Shown here piece after piece: positions 8,440 through 17,900 of a stretch of 42,754 bases of DNA. The notes beneath the pieces are model-generated. The model was given only the letters and a program-made list of their open reading frames with translations, did not search any database and had not been told where the DNA came from. A program made the position numbers and the translations under genes. Origin of the DNA: Bacteroidota bacterium (GTDB taxonomy: Bacteria; Bacteroidota; Bacteroidia; JABEUT01); contig JABCZW010000021.1 in the NCBI GenBank assembly GCA_013289475.1, positions 1 to 42,754 on the forward strand. The letters are read 5' to 3'. The stretch's first letter is position 1; each line of letters opens with the position of its first letter.

Positions 8440-8967
8440 TTATTTAAAGAACGATGGTTTAATTATCATAATTGCAATTGCTGCTCCAATCATTAATGCA
8501 AGAAAAGCTAATAATATAAGATTCACATTCTTATAGGCTCTTGCCTCACCTTCTGCTTCGGTTATTTTAATAAGGTTAAATAGTGAATAATTTATCTTTT
8601 TGAATTTAGTTTCGCTTTTAACAACATAATCAGATGCCCGGTGGTGAAACGATTTTAAAGCAATTTCAACACTATCCTCACTCGTAAGTATAATAACATT
8701 AGTATCGGGACTTGCCCTCTTAATCATTTCCAATACTTTAATGCCATCGGCTGCAGCAGGATTATTACTATTCAAGTGATAATCAAGAATAACAATTTGA
8801 GGTTTCTCCTCTTGAAATTTTTTCATGCAGGCTTCACCTGTTTCAAATGATTGTATATTAACAACGCACATATCCTTAAAAGCAACTTCTATATCTGCCT
8901 TCAAAGCAAGCGTAAAGACTTTATTGTCATCTACAAGAAAAATCTTGATCTTCGTCTTCTTATTCAT
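8440..8967 (-). CDS. Receiver domain protein with C-terminal membrane anchor
   Basis: The 175-residue protein carries a complete receiver domain: D13/D14, phospho-acceptor D62, T95/S96 and K117. A linker helix (FNLIKITEAEGEARAYK) is followed by one membrane segment, about residues 149-169, and the short basic tail KPSFFK. The positive residues before the segment and the missing signal peptide put the receiver in the cytoplasm (inference). It lies 20 bp downstream of the Hpt gene, so it is the natural candidate for receiving phosphate from it. It shares SFHHRASDYVVKSETKFKKI with the PP2C receiver and the 19751-20185 protein, marking one local receiver family. Confidence 0.9.
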   Translation of the reverse strand: MNKKTKIKIFLVDDNKVFTLALKADIEVAFKDMCVVNIQSFETGEACMKKFQEEKPQIVILDYHLNSNNPAAADGIKVLEMIKRASPDTNVIILTSEDSVEIALKSFHHRASDYVVKSETKFKKINYSLFNLIKITEAEGEARAYKNVNLILLAFLALMIGAAIAIMIIKPSFFK

Positions 8968-8987
8968 AATATCTTATTTTGAAATTT

Positions 8988-9365
8988 TTAAACGTATTTT
9001 TCTTTCTCCTTTTCCACTTCCTCAATCGCCAGATGGCATATAAGTGTGAGCTCCTGGTTAAGTTCATACAATTTCTCTATATCGGTAGCCGCTAATGCCA
9101 TACTCTCCATTTCTTTTAAAACAGGTGTAAGTATGGAAACCCCCATTACTGAAACAGATGATTTCATAGTATGGGCAAAATTCTTAACAGAGGCAAAATT
9201 CACTTTACCCAATGCATCATTAATAGATTTCAACTCATCGGGTATTTGCACAAGAAATGCATCCATTATCCCCTTTATCAAATGCTTTTTCCCTCCCATC
9301 ATTTCTGTGAGATAGTTAAAATTGCAAACATGTTCAATTGCCTTTCCGTTCCTGTCAGTTATCAT
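8988..9365 (-). CDS. Histidine phosphotransfer (Hpt) protein
   Basis: The 125-residue, all-helical protein contains the Hpt signature NFAHTMKSSVSVMG, with phospho-accepting H65. Family members carry phosphate from the receiver of a hybrid kinase to a final receiver. The gene begins 4 bp after the stop codon of the hybrid kinase gene and precedes two receiver genes, which matches the phosphorelay order His-Asp-His-Asp. There is no membrane segment or signal peptide. The frame looks intact. Confidence 0.9.
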   Translation of the reverse strand: MITDRNGKAIEHVCNFNYLTEMMGGKKHLIKGIMDAFLVQIPDELKSINDALGKVNFASVKNFAHTMKSSVSVMGVSILTPVLKEMESMALAATDIEKLYELNQELTLICHLAIEEVEKEKEKYV

Positions 9366-9369
9366 ACTT

Positions 9370-10797
9370 TTAAGAATTAAGTGTTAAGTCATAAATTTTT
9401 TCAAAAAGTAAATTTGCATTTATCGGCTTGGATATATAATCGTTCATTCCTAAACTCAAGCACCTTTCTTTTTCACCTGCCATTGCATGGGCCGTCATTG
9501 CAATAATCGGAATAGTGTTCTTCATTTCATTCCTTATTATTGTAGCAGCTTCGTATCCATTCATTACCGGCATTTCCATGTCCATTAATACAATATCAAA
9601 CTTGCTTTCCCTCAGCTTCTCAATACCAATACTGCCATTCTCTGCCACTTGCAGTTCCAGATTATACTCTGAAAAAAGGCTCAGCATTAATTTTACATTC
9701 AATTGGTTATCCTCTACAAGTAAAATATTCAACTTGCTGAGTTTTTCCATATTGAATTTTTCTCCGGCTATTTCCGCTTCATGTATAACTTCAACAGATT
9801 TTTTATAGGGAATGTAAAAAAGAAAAGTTGAGCCTATCTTAGACTCGCTTTTAACAGATAATGTACCACCCTGAAGCTCAACCAGCTGCTTTGCTATGCT
9901 CAAACCTAAGCCTGTGCCCCCATATTTGCGGGTTATGTGAGATTCAGCTTGGCGGAACCGTTCAAATATATGTTCCAGCTTATCTGCAGGTATTCCAATA
10001 CCGGTATCTTTTACCGAGAACTCTAACATGGTATTCCCATTCTCATTTTTGAGGACCCTGACATGCACATCTATTTTCCCTTTTTGGGTAAACTTAATTG
10101 CATTACCTGCCAGGTTAATTATTATTTGAGTCAGCCTTGTTGGATCACCAAGTAAACTATCCGGAACGTCTTCATCACATGTAAATACCAGCTCAAGATT
10201 TTTTTCCTTTGCCTTTCCCATTAGCATTACGCTTAACGATTTGAAAATGTCTTTAACGCTGAAAGTATGTTCTTCAAAGGTCATCATACCAGCCTCAATC
10301 TTCGATATATCAAGTATGTCGTTAATAATAGTAAGCAAGTTCTCCCCGGCTGATTTAATTATTCTTATATATTCTTTCTCTTTTTCTTCCAGTTTTCCTT
10401 TTGATAATATATCTGAAAAGCCAATAATAGCATTCATAGGTGTACGGATCTCATGGCTCATATTTGCCAGGAATGCTTCCTTCAGCTTGGTTGATTCTTC
10501 AGCCTTTTCTTTGGCTTCACTGTAATCTTCAAGAATATTTAAAACTGCGCGCTGGGTGTTCTCCAGGTTTATTTTTTCCTCGCTATAATCGTCGAGTATA
10601 TTTAACAAAGCCCTTTGACTATCTTCTGAGTGTATTTTTTCTTCTGAATAATCGTCTAATATATTCAGCAGCGCTTTTTCAGTATTCTTAAGGTCAATTT
10701 TTTCTTCTGAGATCAATTCTTCATTCCGAGCCAAGACTCTCTCTCCTCCCTTAGGGGTAAAATTAGTTAAAACCTGCTCAGAAGAAGTGTTTTGCAT
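9370..10797 (-). CDS. Hybrid histidine kinase without sensor domain
   Basis: Residues 30-92 are three 21-residue repeats of the form SEEKIxxxxxxRALLNILDDY (30-50, 51-71, 72-92), probably a parallel coiled coil. Then HisKA with FLANMSHEIRTP (H115), HATPase with N-box N228/N232 and DTGIGI (264-269), GTGLGL (about 294-299), and a C-terminal receiver with VEDN and D406 (VLMDMEMP). No membrane segment or PAS domain is present, so sensing must come from a partner; the preceding gene encodes three PAS domains and ends in a helix. The kinase should pass phosphate to its own receiver and then to the Hpt protein encoded 4 bp downstream. Confidence 0.95.
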   Translation of the reverse strand: MQNTSSEQVLTNFTPKGGERVLARNEELISEEKIDLKNTEKALLNILDDYSEEKIHSEDSQRALLNILDDYSEEKINLENTQRAVLNILEDYSEAKEKAEESTKLKEAFLANMSHEIRTPMNAIIGFSDILSKGKLEEKEKEYIRIIKSAGENLLTIINDILDISKIEAGMMTFEEHTFSVKDIFKSLSVMLMGKAKEKNLELVFTCDEDVPDSLLGDPTRLTQIIINLAGNAIKFTQKGKIDVHVRVLKNENGNTMLEFSVKDTGIGIPADKLEHIFERFRQAESHITRKYGGTGLGLSIAKQLVELQGGTLSVKSESKIGSTFLFYIPYKKSVEVIHEAEIAGEKFNMEKLSKLNILLVEDNQLNVKLMLSLFSEYNLELQVAENGSIGIEKLRESKFDIVLMDMEMPVMNGYEAATIIRNEMKNTIPIIAMTAHAMAGEKERCLSLGMNDYISKPINANLLFEKIYDLTLNS

Positions 10798-10815
10798 TTT
10801 CTGTTTTTCAGAATA

Positions 10816-12081
10816 TTAGTTTTTGCTTCTCAATTCTTGAATTTCCTTTTTCAACTCAATCATCTTAAGTTCACGGCCTACGGTAAGTTTCCTGAACCGT
10901 TCCAATTCCTCTATTCTCATTAATTCCTTTTCGCGTCCCGCTATTTCTCTTTCAGCTAATTGTTTTTGGGCCGTAATATCTCTGGCTACAATAACAACAC
11001 CCAATACATTACCCCTGTCGTCTTTATAGACAGATCCATTAAACAATACATCGGTTAGCTTTCCGTTTTTATGACGCAGCTTAAGAGGAGAATCTATAAC
11101 GAAACCTTTTGCAAATACTTCCTGGTAAACTTCACGTGCCTTTTGAGGTTCTGTGAAGTAATCAAAGAAATCGGAGCCTATAAGTTTTTCGCGTTCTATG
11201 CCTGTAATGTTTACAGTAGCCTCATTCATATCTGTAATCTTACCCTCAGTACTAATAGTAACCAACGGATCTAAGCTTGCTTCAATAAGACTCAACGAAT
11301 ATCTTGAAAGCAACTTCTGAGCAGTAACATCCCTGGCTACAATAACCACTCCTAATACGTTACCTCTATCATCTTTATAAACGGAACCATTAAATAATAC
11401 ATCGGTTAACTTTCCGTTTTTATGGCGAAGTGTTAAGGGTGAATCGGCAACAGAACCTTTTGCAAATACTTCCTGGTATACTTCCCGTGCCTTTTGAGGC
11501 TCGGTAAAGTAATCAAAGAAATCAGAGCCAATAAGCTTTTCGCGCTCTATTCCCGTAATGTTTACAGTTGCCTCATTCATATCTGTAATCTTGCCTTCGG
11601 TACTAATAGTAACCAATGGGTCTAAACTGGCTTCAATAAGACTAAGTGAATACCTTGAAAGTAATTTCTGCGCGGTAACATCCCTGGCCACAATAACCAC
11701 ACCAAGCACATTGCCTTTATCATCTTTATAAACTGAACCATTGAACAATACATCAGTAAGTTTGCCATTTTTATGGCGAAGTGTTAAGGGTGAATCGGCA
11801 ACTGATCCCTTTGCAAATACTTCCTGATATACCTCACGGGCTTTTTGTGGCTCGGTGAAATAATCAAAGAAATCTGAACCAATAAGTTTTTCGCGTTCTA
11901 TACCTGTAATATTTACTGTCGCTTCATTCATATCGGTGATCTTACCCTCTGTACTAATAGTAACCAGCGGATCTAAACTGGCCTCAATTAAGCTACGGGC
12001 ATATTCCGATGATTGTTTTTGTGCAGTAGATATATTAGTAGAAGTCAAAGTATCAATTGCTTTATCTTTTATTTTATCCAT
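10816..12081 (-). CDS. Triple-PAS protein (stand-alone sensor)
   Basis: The 421-residue soluble protein consists of three almost identical PAS units of 117 residues (30-146, 147-263, 264-about 380), each with LVTISTEGKITDMNEA, GSDFFDYFTEP and GVVIVARDVTAQK. A charged helical tail (about 385-421) follows. PAS domains sense redox state, ligands or light and often dimerise; no haem or flavin signature can be judged. It has no kinase domain; a PAS-less hybrid kinase is encoded 18 bp downstream, so the pair may be a split sensor kinase. ATG 12081 is preferred over 12099 because the extra six residues (MINIIA) look like leader. The repeat DNA differs mainly at third codon positions. Confidence 0.9.
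   Translation of the reverse strand: MDKIKDKAIDTLTSTNISTAQKQSSEYARSLIEASLDPLVTISTEGKITDMNEATVNITGIEREKLIGSDFFDYFTEPQKAREVYQEVFAKGSVADSPLTLRHKNGKLTDVLFNGSVYKDDKGNVLGVVIVARDVTAQKLLSRYSLSLIEASLDPLVTISTEGKITDMNEATVNITGIEREKLIGSDFFDYFTEPQKAREVYQEVFAKGSVADSPLTLRHKNGKLTDVLFNGSVYKDDRGNVLGVVIVARDVTAQKLLSRYSLSLIEASLDPLVTISTEGKITDMNEATVNITGIEREKLIGSDFFDYFTEPQKAREVYQEVFAKGFVIDSPLKLRHKNGKLTDVLFNGSVYKDDRGNVLGVVIVARDITAQKQLAEREIAGREKELMRIEELERFRKLTVGRELKMIELKKEIQELRSKN
10942..11994 (-). repeat. Three tandem 351-bp PAS-coding repeats
   Basis: Units 11994-11644, 11643-11293 and 11292-10942 encode nearly the same 117 residues with no length change. Substitutions visible by eye are mostly silent. Only a few positions differ in protein (for example GSVADSPLTL against GFVIDSPLKL in unit 3). 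Confidence 0.9.
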
Positions 12082-12118
12082 GGCTATTATATTTATCAAT
12101 ACTAGCGTTTCAAAGAGG

Positions 12119-13906
12119 TTATTTATTTTGGGCCGATGTTACAGCTACTATTTTTGCAGTGGTAAACCACATTTCAGCCCTCCTGTTCTTTTCTTGTTCA
12201 ATATCGGTACACTCTACTCCTTCTGAGCACATATTGAGGAACTTTGTTTTACCATAGCCTTTAGGCAGCATTCTTTTTTTATCAATTCCTTTAGAAGCTA
12301 AATAATTAACTGTGGCAGCTGAACGTTGTTCTGATAATACCTGGTTGTAAATGACAGTACCTCTCCAATCGCAATAGCCGTTTACATTAAGGCTTATTTC
12401 AGGATTATTTTTCATTACCGATACAATACTATCTAGCGTTTTTATTGCATCAGGGCGGATAGTAGCCTTGTCTAAATCAAAATGTATACTCATCATTCCT
12501 TTTTTGACAGCCGATTTACTCTTGGCTTTTACCGTTTGAACTACCACATCGCTAACAGTGTCTTTTACAACTACCGGTTGCGGTTTTGGTGGACACTTAT
12601 ACCCTATAACATAAGTAGAGGTCACAATAGGGCAAGGTAAATTATCCTTGTCAATATTGAAATAATAAATGTCTTCGTCTCCTTTACCGCCACTCCTGTT
12701 AGAAGAGAAGTAACCTATTTTTCCACTCTTAATGAAAGTGATGCCATAATCATCTCCCGCTGAATTGAATGGAGCCTTTAAAACAGAAGCTTTACCATAA
12801 CTGCCATTTATATTCTTCGAAACACATATATCCATACCTCCAAAACCTATATACCCATCAGATGAGAAATAGAAATCTCCGGCCGAATCCATTGTTGGAA
12901 ATTTTTCATTACCGAACGTGTTGATATTAGGACCCATATTTACAGGTTTGCTCCAGCCATTAGCTTGTTTGTCGCAATAATAAATATCGGCACCACCGTA
13001 CCCACCCGGCATATCCGATGAAAAATAGATCCTCAAACCATTCTTGGTTATATAAGGAGTAGCTACCGAAAATGTATCGCTATTGTATTGAAATGCCTTT
13101 AACTCGGTCCATTCTCCATTTTTGTAAACAGCCGAATAGATTTTATTCCTTTCAATATTCAATGTTTTCTTTTCTTTGCCTTTTAATTCTTTTTTTACAC
13201 TATTAAAATAAATAGTATCATAATTCTTTGAAAAGCAAACCGGGCCTGTCAGGTAATTTTTGTTTATCAGGCTGCTTTGTATAGGTGCAATTTTTTGAAA
13301 GCTGGTATCAGTCTTTCCCTTTTGGGTATAAAAAGCATGCAAGTAATACTCACCATCCCAGCTATATATTTTTGAGCCCTTATCATCTGCTTTGCGTGAT
13401 GAGATGAAGATCATTCCATCCTTATAAAGTGTTGGACACAGATCAGACATATTTGAATTAAGAGATGCTACTGCAGTTATCTTAACAGGCAAATCATTTT
13501 TATGGTCAGCTATTGCGGTATCACATGAATTCATATAAAATGAGCCTCTTTTATCAGAAGGTACCATATCAGAATATGTTTTAAATGCAATTTTTGCATC
13601 GGCATATCTTTCATGAGTTTTAAGAATAAGTCCATAATCAAGGTAAAAAGCAGTATTGGTGTAATGCCCCATAGCATAAACCTTATCATAGGCAACTAAT
13701 GCTTCATTATACCTATGCATTTTCTGATAGCACTGCCCCAGTTTATAATATATATCCTGTGTAGGGTTTTTTACCGCTGCCTTTTCATAAAGTTGGGCTG
13801 CTTTATAATATTCCCAATTTGCAAATAGCTTATCCGGTCGTTTTGTTTGTGCCGGAGCCATTGTGGATATTAATGCCACAATAGTTAATATGAGTATCTT
13901 TTTCAT
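12119..13906 (-). CDS. TPR-PD40-OmpA family envelope protein
   Basis: Signal peptide residues 1-19 (ends APAQ). TPR-like helices (about 25-130) are followed by PD40/WD40-like propeller strands with ISSRKADDKG, YFSSDMPGGYGGADIYY and YFSSNRSGGKGDEDIYYF (about 150-430). The C-terminal OmpA domain (about 465-590) has IHFDLDKATIRP and the peptidoglycan-binding-type NxxLSxxRxxxVxxYL pattern. It should sit in the periplasm or outer membrane and grip peptidoglycan, as in PorE/SprE-type partners of T9SS. It lies 18 bp after the PorP/SprF-like gene and behind the giant CHU_C protein gene, a trio seen repeatedly in Bacteroidota for surface protein display. A second, longer homologue is at 26450-28471. 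Confidence 0.92.
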   Translation of the reverse strand: MKKILILTIVALISTMAPAQTKRPDKLFANWEYYKAAQLYEKAAVKNPTQDIYYKLGQCYQKMHRYNEALVAYDKVYAMGHYTNTAFYLDYGLILKTHERYADAKIAFKTYSDMVPSDKRGSFYMNSCDTAIADHKNDLPVKITAVASLNSNMSDLCPTLYKDGMIFISSRKADDKGSKIYSWDGEYYLHAFYTQKGKTDTSFQKIAPIQSSLINKNYLTGPVCFSKNYDTIYFNSVKKELKGKEKKTLNIERNKIYSAVYKNGEWTELKAFQYNSDTFSVATPYITKNGLRIYFSSDMPGGYGGADIYYCDKQANGWSKPVNMGPNINTFGNEKFPTMDSAGDFYFSSDGYIGFGGMDICVSKNINGSYGKASVLKAPFNSAGDDYGITFIKSGKIGYFSSNRSGGKGDEDIYYFNIDKDNLPCPIVTSTYVIGYKCPPKPQPVVVKDTVSDVVVQTVKAKSKSAVKKGMMSIHFDLDKATIRPDAIKTLDSIVSVMKNNPEISLNVNGYCDWRGTVIYNQVLSEQRSAATVNYLASKGIDKKRMLPKGYGKTKFLNMCSEGVECTDIEQEKNRRAEMWFTTAKIVAVTSAQNK

Positions 13907-13924
13907 GATTTGTTTTATTGATTG

Positions 13925-14872
13925 TTAAAAATATTTAGGGCTTGACATCTTGGTTTTGTTACTGTACAGATCCCATCCAAGCATTATTTCATGAGTTCCG
14001 TTTGTATAATTCCCTGTTTGGCTCAAATAGAAATCGTAGGAATAGCCAAAGCGAATGCGGTTAACAATATCATATTCAATACTCAGTACAAGTATGTTAT
14101 CCATACCGTTAATATCTATCCTCTTATCTGTCCTTATGCCTGCTCCAACATAAAGCTTATCATAAAATATCAGGGAAGCATCCAGATCAATGACTACCGG
14201 GGCGCCTTGTACATATTTTGCAAGTATTGATGGCCTTATGCCAACATTTTCACTTAATGGAACAACTAGACCTGTAGTTGCGTAATAGGTTCTGAAAAAC
14301 TCGGCATTACCTGCGTTATTATTCTGGAGTCCAAAATTTGGCTGTAACAAATGTCTTACTGATAAACCGGCGAAAAACTTCTCCTTATACAGATATACTC
14401 CCGCATTAGCATCAGGTACCCAGGCAGAAGACGAACTACCTGTGAATGATGGGTCAGTTGTGTTCTCAATAGCTATTTTATTATAGGCTACACTTACATT
14501 ATTCATGACTCCTTCTATTCCGAAAGCCAGTCGTGTGTTTTCTCCTAAATGAAGATGGTAGGCAAAAATGCCCGATACACCTGTTGTGGTTAAAGGGCCC
14601 ACATTATCGTTATAAAACTGCAGACCAAGCCCTACATTGCTGCCGGGTATCATTCCATGCATTCCTACCGATTCAGTAACCGGGGCTCCTTCCATACCTA
14701 CCCATTGGGTGCGGTAAACCATAGTACCTGAAAATATCCCGCGGCTGCCTGCGTAGGCAGGGTTTATGTAAAGAGGATTGAAAAAGTATTGTGAGAAGGA
14801 AGCATCTTGCTGCGCAAAAGTACCTAGCGCTATTAGCATTCCTATTGCTGTTGTTATTATCTTGTTCTTCAT
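13925..14872 (-). CDS. PorP/SprF-family outer-membrane protein
   Basis: The 315-residue protein has a signal peptide (1-20, ends GTFAQ) and the family opening QDASFSQYFFNPLYINPAYAGSRG. It ends with a barrel strand and MLGWDLY...SPKYF. PorP/SprF proteins are 14-stranded barrels that attach type B (CHU_C) T9SS substrates to the cell surface. The adjacent upstream gene encodes exactly such a substrate, so they are a cognate pair (established association for SprB/SprF, inferred here). The genes are 45 bp apart. Confidence 0.95.
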   Translation of the reverse strand: MKNKIITTAIGMLIALGTFAQQDASFSQYFFNPLYINPAYAGSRGIFSGTMVYRTQWVGMEGAPVTESVGMHGMIPGSNVGLGLQFYNDNVGPLTTTGVSGIFAYHLHLGENTRLAFGIEGVMNNVSVAYNKIAIENTTDPSFTGSSSSAWVPDANAGVYLYKEKFFAGLSVRHLLQPNFGLQNNNAGNAEFFRTYYATTGLVVPLSENVGIRPSILAKYVQGAPVVIDLDASLIFYDKLYVGAGIRTDKRIDINGMDNILVLSIEYDIVNRIRFGYSYDFYLSQTGNYTNGTHEIMLGWDLYSNKTKMSSPKYF

Positions 14873-14917
14873 GATTCTTATTTATTGTAAGGATTAAGTT
14901 TACTTTGTCAGATGGTA

Positions 14918-17900
14918 TTATCTCTTGATAAATACCCATCCGCGTTTTTCTGTATCGTTATATTTAATTATGTAGTAGTAAGTTCCGTCAGGCAGGTCTA
15001 TTCCATTCATATCCTTTCCTGTCCATTTCACAGTATTGTTGTCGTAATTTATCCCAGTCCATATTTCGCTGCCCCAACGGTTAACAATTAAAACTGTATT
15101 GGTAGGATAACAATTAAGCATAGGTATATTCCACCAGTCATTTATACCATCACCATTAGGAGATATACCATCGTAAAATACACTTGAGCCGATTGTAACC
15201 GTTACTTCGTTTGAATTGAAGCAACCTGTTGTAGTATCAGTTTCATTTATAGTATATAGTGTAGTTGTGGCCGGGTTTGCAGTAGGGTTTGAAATTGTGA
15301 CTGAGTTCAATCCCATTGCCGGAGTCCAGAGATAAGTATCTCCTGCTACCGGGGCTGCTCCTAACTGCACACTTCCTGCACCGCATAAGAACTGGTTTGC
15401 GCCTGCATCTGCTGCGGGCAATGGATTAACTGTTACCAGTACTGTATCAGTATTTGAGCAACCACCATTCATTACAGTTACTGTATAAGTGCTTGTAACT
15501 GATGGGCCAGCATTAGGTTGCGAAACCGATGTTGAGCTTAACCCAACAGATGGTAACCAATTATAAGTATATCCTACAATTGCAGGTGTACCAATTGCAG
15601 TACTTGTACCCATACAAATACTCTTATCAGGTCCGGCATTTGCTACAGGAATTGTATTTACGGTTACAGAAACAGTGCCCTTATTACTGCACACTCCATT
15701 AGAAACAGTAAGTGTATAAGTTGTTGTTATTGCAGGGCTTGCATTGGGCTCTGAGGCAGTTCCGGAATTTAATCCTGTTACAGGTGACCAACTATAAGTT
15801 ACACCTAAAACTGCCGGTGCTCCGATAGTAGTAGTATCGCCTATACAAATACTTTTATTGAGCCCTGTATTAGCTACCGGTTGCGGAACTACTGTTACTA
15901 TAACGGTATCTGTATTTTTACATGCAAATGCTATTCCTGAAACAGTTAATGTATATGTTGTAGTTATAACAGGACTCGCATTAGGCTGAGCCAGGGTACT
16001 TGAATTAAGTCCCGTTGCAGGTGACCAGCTATAAGTTTCACCCACTATGGCTGGTGTTCCAATCGTATCACCATCGCCAAGGCAAATACTAATATTCGGT
16101 CCGGCATTTGCTACAGGCAACAGGTTCACTTTTACAGTAACTGTATCGGTATTGCTGCAGGTGCCATTGCTGGCAGTAACAGTATATGTTGTAGTAATTG
16201 CAGGGCTTGCGTCAGGTTGTGATGAAGTTGATGAATTTAATCCTGCAGCAGGCAACCAACTGTAAGTTACACCTAAAACTGCCGGAGCGCCTATTTTGGT
16301 GCTGTCTCCTTTGCAAATAGTTTTTATAGTACCTGCATTAGCGACAGGTTGCGGAAGTACTGTCACTATAACAGTATCCTTATTAGTGCATCCCTTAGCA
16401 ATATCAGTTACTGTTAAAGTATAGGTTGTTGTTATTGCCGGTTTTGCTTCAGGTTGAGCTACAGTGCTTGAACTTAAGCCCGTTGCCGGTAACCAGCTAT
16501 ATGTTATACCTATTACTACAAGCGTTCCAATTTTTACACTATCCCCTTTGCAGATAGTTTTATCAGATCCTGCATCTGCTGTAGGCTTAGGATTAATGAA
16601 TAAGGTTGTTGTGTCAGAATTAGATTTACAACCATTTGCATACGTTACGCTTACCGAATATTTTCCGGCAATATTTGCAACAATGCTACTAGAGGTAGAT
16701 CCGGTTGACCATAAATAAGCTGCACCATTGGTTGAAATAAGGATAACTGATCCTCCTGCACAAATTGCAGTTGTATCAGCGCCAATAATATCAGCAACAG
16801 GAACAGGTTTCACATCGATCTTTACAGAATCAGTGCTTTTACATCCATCAATAGTATTTGTTACAGTTAATGTGTAAGTAGTCGTATCTATAGGATTTGC
16901 TTTCGGGTTTGATATTGTATTTGAGCTTAATCCAATGCTTGGAGTCCATTTATAGGTATCACCTGCCACAGCAAGGCTGCCTATTGAAACAGTATCGCCT
17001 AAGCATATTTTAAGCGGAGGGCCGGTTATTACAACCGGTGACGGGTTTACCGTTAGCTTCACATAATTTGAAGTATCACTAGGCGAAGTGGAACCCTTTA
17101 CAATAACATTATAAAAAGAAGAAGTATCTGAAACAGTAACCGGGTTAATAATAAGTGAATCGGTAGTTGCTCCCGAAATATTTCCGCCATTAATCAAATT
17201 TACATTTCCTTTTCTCCATTGATAGGTAAGGCCTGCACCTGTTGCAGACACAAAGAAATTCGCCGAACTTCCCGAGCATACTGTTTGATTGGAGGGTTGC
17301 GTAATAATGTTTGGAGCGCCTGTAGAACAACCGGGAGGCATTGTTGCAGCTAATCCCTGGGTGGTTATTGCACCATTAACGGTAAGCGCTCTGCCATCAA
17401 GTACTATACCTGTGTTCAATAAATTAAAGGCACCTGCCGAAACAATTATTGTTCCTTTAAATACTGAAAAATTATTTATGTTCACAGCACCCTGAACCAA
17501 CCAAAATACATTTTGAACTTGTGCTCCGTTTATAAGTTTAACATTTGAATAGGTACTGGTTGTCAGCCCGCCACCTTCAATCTGAATGACAAATACGCCA
17601 TTCACATCGTTTTGGGCATCCAGGTAAAGTGTATCAGTAAATATTGCTGCAGCCTTCATAATATAAGTATGTGGTGTAAGAACCAGATTATTCCCAAATT
17701 GAGCGGGGTATAACAGTTCAATATCATAAGGTAATGAATCAAGATACCTGTAAGCACGATTTACATCGCTATCACATTGAATAGTAGATGCATCGGGAAC
17801 CAGGTGAAGGGTACCGGTTACATCGGCCGGGGTCCAGCCGGTAATTGCACCTCCACCATTATTCCCAACATCGCCTATTGAATGGGTTACAGGAGAATTT

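Noticed and set aside
9861..10052. Short Cys/His-containing frame opposite the kinase gene
   Set aside because: It lies wholly within the conserved HATPase coding region, whose frame is certain.
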